Shown one piece after another: positions 7,646 to 11,039 of a stretch of 11,039 nucleotides of DNA. The stretch is from Kiritimatiellia bacterium (GTDB lineage Bacteria; Verrucomicrobiota; Kiritimatiellia; RFP12; UBA1067). The translations under genes were made by a program, and so were the position numbers. Position 1 is the stretch's first letter, and every line of letters begins with the position of its first letter. The notes beneath the pieces are model-generated. The model ran no database searches. It had not been told where the DNA came from and worked only from the letters and a program-made list of their open reading frames with translations. The DNA lies in assembly GCA_024405255.1 (NCBI GenBank), contig JAKSOY010000151.1:1-11039 (forward strand), given 5' to 3'.

Positions 7646-8753
7646 AGCGGATCATCAACAGCTTGATGAGGTCGATGAAGCGGATCGGCCACAGGCGGGT
7701 CGGACGGTCCCGCTTGAGCGGGGACTTCAGAAACTTCGGCATGTCGGGGAAGAATTCGAGGCCGGTCAGGTTTTCGAGTTCGCTGAGGGTGACGATATTG
7801 TGCAGAGGGAAGTCCCAGCGTCCGGCCGACTGTTCGAACAGTACCGCCAATGCGCGTACGCCGTCCTCGTTCTGCGCGGTGATGACCATATAGAACTTCT
7901 CGGGGACGACGACGGACGAGTCGGCGAGCTTCTCGCGCGAGGCGGGCGAGGGATTGGGAATGGCGCCGACGATGACCCACACTTCGCCGTATTTTTGGGA
8001 CCACAGATCACAGATGCGATGCTCCATTTCGCGCCAGGGACCGCAATTCAGCGACCGCCGCTGCGGGGCGACGTTCGTCATCAGGAACGTCTTCTTCTGC
8101 ATGTCGTCCCCGAAGCGTGTGCTGATCGCGCGACACGGCACCATGTGTCCGCGATCATAGCTCAGATTCGTGTAGGCGGAGGGCGAGGGACAGCTTTCGA
8201 CCGAACGGTCCTTGGAGAAGCTGCCCTTGCGCGAATATGGGAAACGCGCTTCGCGCGGCACGTGGTAGGCGGCCCAGACGGGATGGCGCAACGAGGGAGA
8301 CCAGCCGATGAGGAAGTCGCCGCGGTTGAGGGTGACGATGTCGGCAGGGGCGGGTGCTTTCTGGCGCACGGGCGCGCCGGCAAAGAGGATTTCACCCGTC
8401 GGTGCAGGATCGTCCGATTCATAGACGCAGTCGTGTCCGGTCCAGCCGAGCGCATCGGTGAAAAACGCCGTGCGGTTGCCGAGGTACTCGAGCGGCGCCG
8501 TGAAGACAGACCGATGCTGGTCGAGCCAGTCGTTCGGATGGTGCACGTAGAAGTCGCCGGCAACGCAAAGGGCGACGACGACCAGGAACAGCGCGACGGA
8601 GACAATGCGTGCAATCAGACGCATCGGCGTCGTGGCGGACTTCCCCTTGCCTTTGCCCTTGCCCTTTGGCTTCGGTTTGGCTTTCGGCTTTTCGCGTGCA
8701 GGCATGCGGGCGGACAATTTCTTTGATTTGGATTTGTTGGCAGAAGCGGGCAT
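7638..8753 (-). CDS. Membrane-anchored DNA/RNA non-specific endonuclease (NUC family, DRGH motif)
   Basis: Metal-dependent nuclease of the Serratia nuclease/NucA/EndoG family, 371 residues. The catalytic motif YDRGHMVP is intact (Asp200-His203, His203 the likely general base), followed by FLMTNVAPQ and N236CGPW..ME244. The His-Asn-Glu spacing of 33 and 8 closely follows that of Serratia nuclease, so the site looks complete. The N-terminus is unusual: residues 1-43 are rich in Lys, Pro and Gly (KPKAKPKPKGKGKGKGK), then one membrane helix at about 46-66. With the basic tail inside, the nuclease domain would face the periplasm or outside. The ATG at 8753 has GAGGA 9 nt upstream, inside the end of the preceding gene, with a 5-bp gap, so it is co-transcribed with it. 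Starts at Met17 or Met44 would shorten the basic tail. Confidence 0.92.
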   Translation of the reverse strand: MPASANKSKSKKLSARMPAREKPKAKPKPKGKGKGKGKSATTPMRLIARIVSVALFLVVVALCVAGDFYVHHPNDWLDQHRSVFTAPLEYLGNRTAFFTDALGWTGHDCVYESDDPAPTGEILFAGAPVRQKAPAPADIVTLNRGDFLIGWSPSLRHPVWAAYHVPREARFPYSRKGSFSKDRSVESCPSPSAYTNLSYDRGHMVPCRAISTRFGDDMQKKTFLMTNVAPQRRSLNCGPWREMEHRICDLWSQKYGEVWVIVGAIPNPSPASREKLADSSVVVPEKFYMVITAQNEDGVRALAVLFEQSAGRWDFPLHNIVTLSELENLTGLEFFPDMPKFLKSPLKRDRPTRLWPIRFIDLIKLLMIRFT

Positions 8754-8758
8754 CTTGA

Positions 8759-9415
8759 TCAGTCCTCGTTACTGGGGCGCAGTACATATTCGTACACATG
8801 CGACAGCGCGTATGTAAATTCGCCGATGGTAAAGGCATCGGGCGAGATTTCGGAATGCGGGTCCGGAATCAACGTGACGCGGGCGCGGGGAAGTTTGGAA
8901 CTAAAGCAGGCACGTGTTTCGGCGTCCGGCAGAATGACGGCGGCCGCGCGGCGGAAGGTACGACGTTCCAGCAGACGGGCGATCGCGGTGAGCAGACCGC
9001 GTCGGAAACACGGCAGCGAGAACGGCAAGTGGAATTCCGCAATGCACGGACGCGTCTTCAGCGAAAAGTTGTTGATGGCGCGAGCGATCAAGGCCCCGTC
9101 GTTGACGCCGTGCAAGAGGACATAACCGGTATGGGAGACAAGGGCGATTCCGCGCAAGGCCATCAATGTGCCGATGATGAGTCGGCGGAACGACGGTCGT
9201 GCCGGCGGGTTGCCGCAGAACGGAAATTCAGGCACCTTGAATGTGCGCACTTCGTTGGCGAGGGCGACCGACAGCAACGGCGAGACGGACGGTACGAGCA
9301 AATCGACAGCATACCCCTCTGTAAGCAGGGCTGAGACCGTATCTTGAATACGCAGGATTTCTTGAACGTCCTGCGGTGCACGGGTGGATCCGATGACTAG
9401 AACGGCAGAGGGCAT
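8759..9415 (-). CDS. Stand-alone GT4-type glycosyltransferase N-terminal domain
   Basis: Protein of 218 residues that reads like the N-terminal Rossmann half of a GT-B family 4 glycosyltransferase: an opening strand with QDTVSALLTEGYAVDLLVP, then LLHGVNDGALIARAI, then IAEFHLPFS, then AAAVILPDAETRACF and a final VTLIPDPHSE, the linker that normally leads into the nucleotide-sugar-binding C-terminal half. That second half, with its usual E-x7-E motif, is absent: the protein ends some 25 residues later and the nuclease gene begins 5 bp on. It may be a non-catalytic acceptor-binding protein, work with a separate partner, or be a degraded remnant. The start ATG follows the zinc-ribbon stop by 9 bp without a strong Shine-Dalgarno, which suggests coupling. 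Confidence 0.65.
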   Translation of the reverse strand: MPSAVLVIGSTRAPQDVQEILRIQDTVSALLTEGYAVDLLVPSVSPLLSVALANEVRTFKVPEFPFCGNPPARPSFRRLIIGTLMALRGIALVSHTGYVLLHGVNDGALIARAINNFSLKTRPCIAEFHLPFSLPCFRRGLLTAIARLLERRTFRRAAAVILPDAETRACFSSKLPRARVTLIPDPHSEISPDAFTIGEFTYALSHVYEYVLRPSNED

Positions 9416-9424
9416 GGCACCGGA

Positions 9425-9637
9425 CTAGAGGTCCCCAAGCTCGATGCGAATCGTGCGAGACTTCATCGCGTCCAGTTGGGCAGGTGTGGACGCTTGCTGC
9501 GCGGGAGCCTGCGCGACAACTAAATGTGCGCCACAGGCCGGGCACTCAACCGTCTGCCCGGCTAGGTCGCGCGGTGCCTCAAGCTCCTGCTTGCACGCAC
9601 TACACACGAACGAAACGAAATTGTTTTCGTCTGCCAT
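9425..9637 (-). CDS. Small zinc-ribbon protein, 70 residues
   Basis: Cytoplasmic hypothetical protein with one zinc ribbon. C12SAC15 and C32PAC35 lie either side of EAPRDLAGQTVE, the spacing of small zinc ribbons of the CPxCG type. An Ala/Gln-rich linker (43-55) leads to a charged tail, KSRTIRIELGDL. The ATG at 9637 is chosen because GGAG sits 6 nt upstream; a TTG at 9685 would add 16 residues but has no such support and lies in the expected transcript leader. It is the first gene of the tight cluster zinc ribbon-GT4 half-nuclease (gaps of 9 and 5 bp). Function unknown; such ribbons may bind nucleic acid or a protein partner. Confidence 0.75.
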   Translation of the reverse strand: MADENNFVSFVCSACKQELEAPRDLAGQTVECPACGAHLVVAQAPAQQASTPAQLDAMKSRTIRIELGDL

Positions 9638-9687
9638 CTTCGACTCCGAAAAAAGATTTACCTCTGTCTTGTTGTTTTCAGACAAGT

Positions 9688-9716
9688 AGAATACTCCAAA
9701 TCTGAGAAAAAAGCAA
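9688..9716 (-). promoter_or_regulatory. Possible promoter for the zinc ribbon-GT4-nuclease cluster
   Basis: On the - strand, TTGCTT (9716-9711) and TATTCT (9693-9688) are 17 bp apart, matching consensus at 3/6 and 4/6. Transcription would begin near 9681, giving a leader of roughly 45 nt to the ATG at 9637. The 117-bp gap after the oxidoreductase gene allows a separate promoter. The hexamers are weak, so read-through from upstream remains possible. Confidence 0.4.
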
Positions 9717-9753
9717 GCGCGGAATTGGCGTAGGTCAAAATTTCAACGGAAAA

Positions 9754-10836
9754 CTATTTAGCAAAAGGCGAAGATTTCTTGATGAGCTGGAGGTAGCGGA
9801 TCACATCGATCACGTCGTCCAGCAGGATGGGGAAGGGGGCGGCTGTACGAATCGTCGCGTAAAGGGTCCGCCAGAAGGCCGTCGGGCCATGGTTTACATC
9901 GGCGGGGAGCTCCACGGGAATGTCGACAACGGGAATCGATTCGTGCAGGTCGGTGAGCGGCGGCGTGCGCACGCTGGAACGCCGACGCGGGAACTTGAAG
10001 TTCGGGTCGATGACGTGGAGCGTACCGGTCGAGGCACCGGGGGCGACTGAGAATGAGCCGCGCGTACCGCGCAGGACGAAGGACGGGTTGAACGGCGGAA
10101 GCTGTCCGCCGCAGATTTCAATGTCGGCCGTCAGTTCCGTGCGCGTCTTCAGCACGATGTGCGCGAAGTCCTCGGCATCGCCGAGCGAGGCGATGCGCTT
10201 GAGCTCGCTCCACAGCTGCGACGGACGCGTTCGCAGGAGCGTGAGGGCCTGCAGCAGCGCCCCGGGGCCCGCATACCACGAGCAGCCGCCCAGGCAGCGC
10301 TTGACGCTCTGCCAGTCGTCGCGACGGACGTAGTCCTGCTGCGAGAGGCGGATTTCGAAGAGGTCGCCCAGACGTTTCTCGTTCAGCTGGCGTTGCGCCA
10401 GCAGAAAGTCGGGGGTGAAGATGCTCGGCGTATAGGCAAAGAGCTTGCCGCGGGTCTTTACGGCGGCAGCCTGAAGGACCTTGGCGTCTTCATAGGTGAC
10501 CGCCAGGGGAACTTCCACCAGGGTCCACTTGTTGCGTCGAAGGGAGGACAACGCAACATCCATGTGGTCGGGCGTGGGAAGGGTGATGTCAATGAGGTCG
10601 ATCTCCGGGTCGTCCAGCATGTCCTCGATGCGCCGATAGGTCCGAAGATTGGGCCAGTCTTTTTCCGCCAGATCGCGCCGCTCCTTCAGCAAGTCGCAGA
10701 CTGCGACCAGACGAAAGAACTCGGGCAAGGCCTTCAATGCCGGGAGGTGTTTGAAAAACGCCGCACGGCCAAGACCGACGATACCCACCCGAAGCGGCGG
10801 GCGGTGCTGGTTTTCAATTGTGTTTTCTTCTGTCAT
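9754..10836 (-). CDS. Gfo/Idh/MocA-family oxidoreductase-like protein lacking the catalytic EKP lysine
   Basis: Protein of 360 residues with the Gfo/Idh/MocA two-domain plan. The N-terminal NAD(P)-binding fold opens LRVGIVGLGRAAF (residues 15-27), followed by DITLPTPDHMDVAL with the usual P..H pair. The family signature EKP is E108-V109-P110 here, so the lysine normally involved in catalysis is replaced by Val. The C-domain segment that usually reads GGG.L.D.G.H..D is degraded to AGPGALLQALTLLR, without the Asp and His. The fold and the C-terminal helix (AFWRTLYATIR) are intact, so this may bind cofactor or sugar without normal hydride transfer. The start at 10836 has GGGGGG three bases upstream; starts at TTG 10920 or ATG 10908 would translate promoter repeats, and ATG 10866 is an alternative. 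Confidence 0.85.
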   Translation of the reverse strand: MTEENTIENQHRPPLRVGIVGLGRAAFFKHLPALKALPEFFRLVAVCDLLKERRDLAEKDWPNLRTYRRIEDMLDDPEIDLIDITLPTPDHMDVALSSLRRNKWTLVEVPLAVTYEDAKVLQAAAVKTRGKLFAYTPSIFTPDFLLAQRQLNEKRLGDLFEIRLSQQDYVRRDDWQSVKRCLGGCSWYAGPGALLQALTLLRTRPSQLWSELKRIASLGDAEDFAHIVLKTRTELTADIEICGGQLPPFNPSFVLRGTRGSFSVAPGASTGTLHVIDPNFKFPRRRSSVRTPPLTDLHESIPVVDIPVELPADVNHGPTAFWRTLYATIRTAAPFPILLDDVIDVIRYLQLIKKSSPFAK

Positions 10837-10899
10837 CTTCCCCCCTTTGGAACTATCCCATTTCATTCCATCGAGAATGAATTTCCGACTGTTGTCTAG

Positions 10900-10905
10900 A
10901 TTATA
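10900..10905 (-). promoter_or_regulatory. Second -10 box of the duplicated promoter
   Basis: On the - strand this is a perfect TATAAT in the same repeat context (AATTGATG directly upstream) as the upstream promoter 46 bp away. Seventeen bases further up is ATTCAT, a poor -35. It may be a weaker or activator-dependent start with a leader of about 57 nt. Confidence 0.45.
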
Positions 10906-10945
10906 CATCAATTCCGCCAAAGATGAATCTCTGACTACGGTTTTG

Positions 10946-10974
10946 ATTTTACATCAATTTCACGCGATTGTCAA
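10946..10974 (-). promoter_or_regulatory. Strong sigma70-like promoter of the oxidoreductase gene
   Basis: On the - strand, a perfect TTGACA (10974-10969) is followed after exactly 17 bp by TAAAAT (10951-10946), 5/6 to consensus. Transcription would start near 10939, leaving a leader of about 100 nt to the ATG at 10836. The -35 box lies inside the palindrome at 10964-10978, so a repressor bound there would block it. Confidence 0.72.
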
Positions 10975-10978
10975 TCGC
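10964..10978. promoter_or_regulatory. Perfect 15-bp palindrome, candidate operator
   Basis: GCGATTG-T-CAATCGC is a perfect inverted repeat with 7-bp arms and one central base. It covers the whole -35 box of the leftward promoter and sits where the -35 region of the rightward extended -10 promoter would lie, so one dimeric regulator could control both directions. No terminator-like T tract follows it. Confidence 0.6.
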
Positions 10979-10993
10979 TGACCGCGAATAATT

Positions 10994-11002
10994 TGCTATA
11001 CT
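10994..11002 (+). promoter_or_regulatory. Extended -10 promoter reading rightward
   Basis: TGCTATACT combines the extended TGn motif (10994-10996) with TATACT (10997-11002), 5/6 to consensus. No good -35 lies 16-18 bp upstream, as is common for extended -10 promoters. The expected start near 11009 leaves a short leader that includes AAGGAG at 11010-11015. Confidence 0.55.
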
Positions 11003-11026
11003 ATTAGCGAAGGAGTTAAAAAGGAA

Positions 11027-11039
11027 ATGCGGATTGTTG
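11027..11039 (+). CDS. Start of a divergent gene, cut by the window end
   Basis: An ATG at 11027 begins MRIV and runs off the window after 13 bases. It is preceded by AAGGAG (11010-11015, 11 nt away, slightly far) and a second AAGGA at 11021-11025 that is too close. The extended -10 promoter lies 25 bp upstream. No function can be read from four residues. Its divergent layout with the oxidoreductase gene across a palindrome would suit a regulator or a co-regulated enzyme, which is speculation. Confidence 0.4.

Larger units (their letters stand above)
10853..10984. repeat. Imperfect direct repeats of about 46 bp in the divergent control region
   Basis: GATTATACATCAATT (10899-10913) recurs 46 bp later as GATTTTACATCAATT (10945-10959), and both are followed by a variable stretch ending CTGAC. 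A third, decayed copy lies before the first: positions 10865-10890 align without gaps to 10911-10936 with 7 mismatches in 26, all transitions. On the - strand each good copy contains a -10-like box, so the repeat unit is a promoter segment that was duplicated. Confidence 0.75.

Noticed and set aside
7707..7725. Hairpin GTCCCGCT-TG-AGCGGGGAC as terminator for the toroid gene
   Set aside because: It has a bulged G, lacks a following T tract and lies within nuclease coding sequence, so it is not convincing as an intrinsic terminator.
7575..8726. Long + strand frame opposite the nuclease gene
   Set aside because: The - strand frame carries an intact DRGH nuclease site. The + frame has no ribosome-binding site or family features.
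8700..8800. Frameshift joining the GT4 half to a lost C-terminal half
   Set aside because: The DNA past the stop immediately encodes the nuclease N-terminus with its own ribosome-binding site. No GT-B C-domain motif appears in any frame.
10837..10920. Longer oxidoreductase start at TTG 10920 or ATG 10908
   Set aside because: These codons fall in the duplicated promoter unit and overlap its TATAAT. The ATG at 10836 has a purine-rich GGGGGG site and precedes the conserved Rossmann opening.

Overview
The window is about 11 kb of GC-rich bacterial DNA holding nine well-supported genes plus the first bases of a tenth. The lineage cannot be fixed from sequence alone. The mix of type IV pilus ATPases, a secreted GHL10-type lipoprotein hydrolase, a toroid-fold secreted protein with a C-terminal carbohydrate-binding-like module, and a small CxxC/CPxC zinc ribbon would suit a Gram-negative, glycan-degrading member of the PVC group (for example Kiritimatiellota, Verrucomicrobiota or Lentisphaerota). 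That placement is inference.

Left block, + strand (1-2829): the 3' part of a PilT retraction ATPase, a complete PilB/GspE-type assembly ATPase and an N-acetylglutamate-synthase-like GNAT acetyltransferase. The reading frames follow each other with TAATG and TGATG stop/start overlaps, so this looks like one translationally coupled transcript.

Middle block, + strand (2830-7645): an array of GATTGTTC repeats sits directly upstream of a good sigma70-like promoter. The promoter serves a two-gene secreted unit: a lipoprotein with a beta-sandwich, a ThuA/GATase-like domain and a GHL10-like TIM barrel, followed 2 bp later by an exported (alpha/alpha)-toroid protein with a carbohydrate-binding-like module. 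Together they look like a small, uncharacterised polysaccharide-processing cassette. This is the best candidate for an undescribed system here.

Right block, - strand (7638-10836): a Gfo/Idh/MocA-like protein that lacks the usual EKP lysine, then a tight cluster of a 70-residue zinc ribbon, a protein equal to only the N-terminal half of a GT4-type glycosyltransferase, and a membrane-anchored DRGH nuclease with a lysine-rich tail. The nuclease gene runs tail to tail into the toroid gene and overlaps it by 8 bp.

Right edge (10837-11039): a compact divergent control region. It has a duplicated promoter-bearing unit of about 46 bp reading leftward, a perfect 15-bp palindrome over the leftward -35 box, and an extended -10 promoter reading rightward into a gene cut by the window end.
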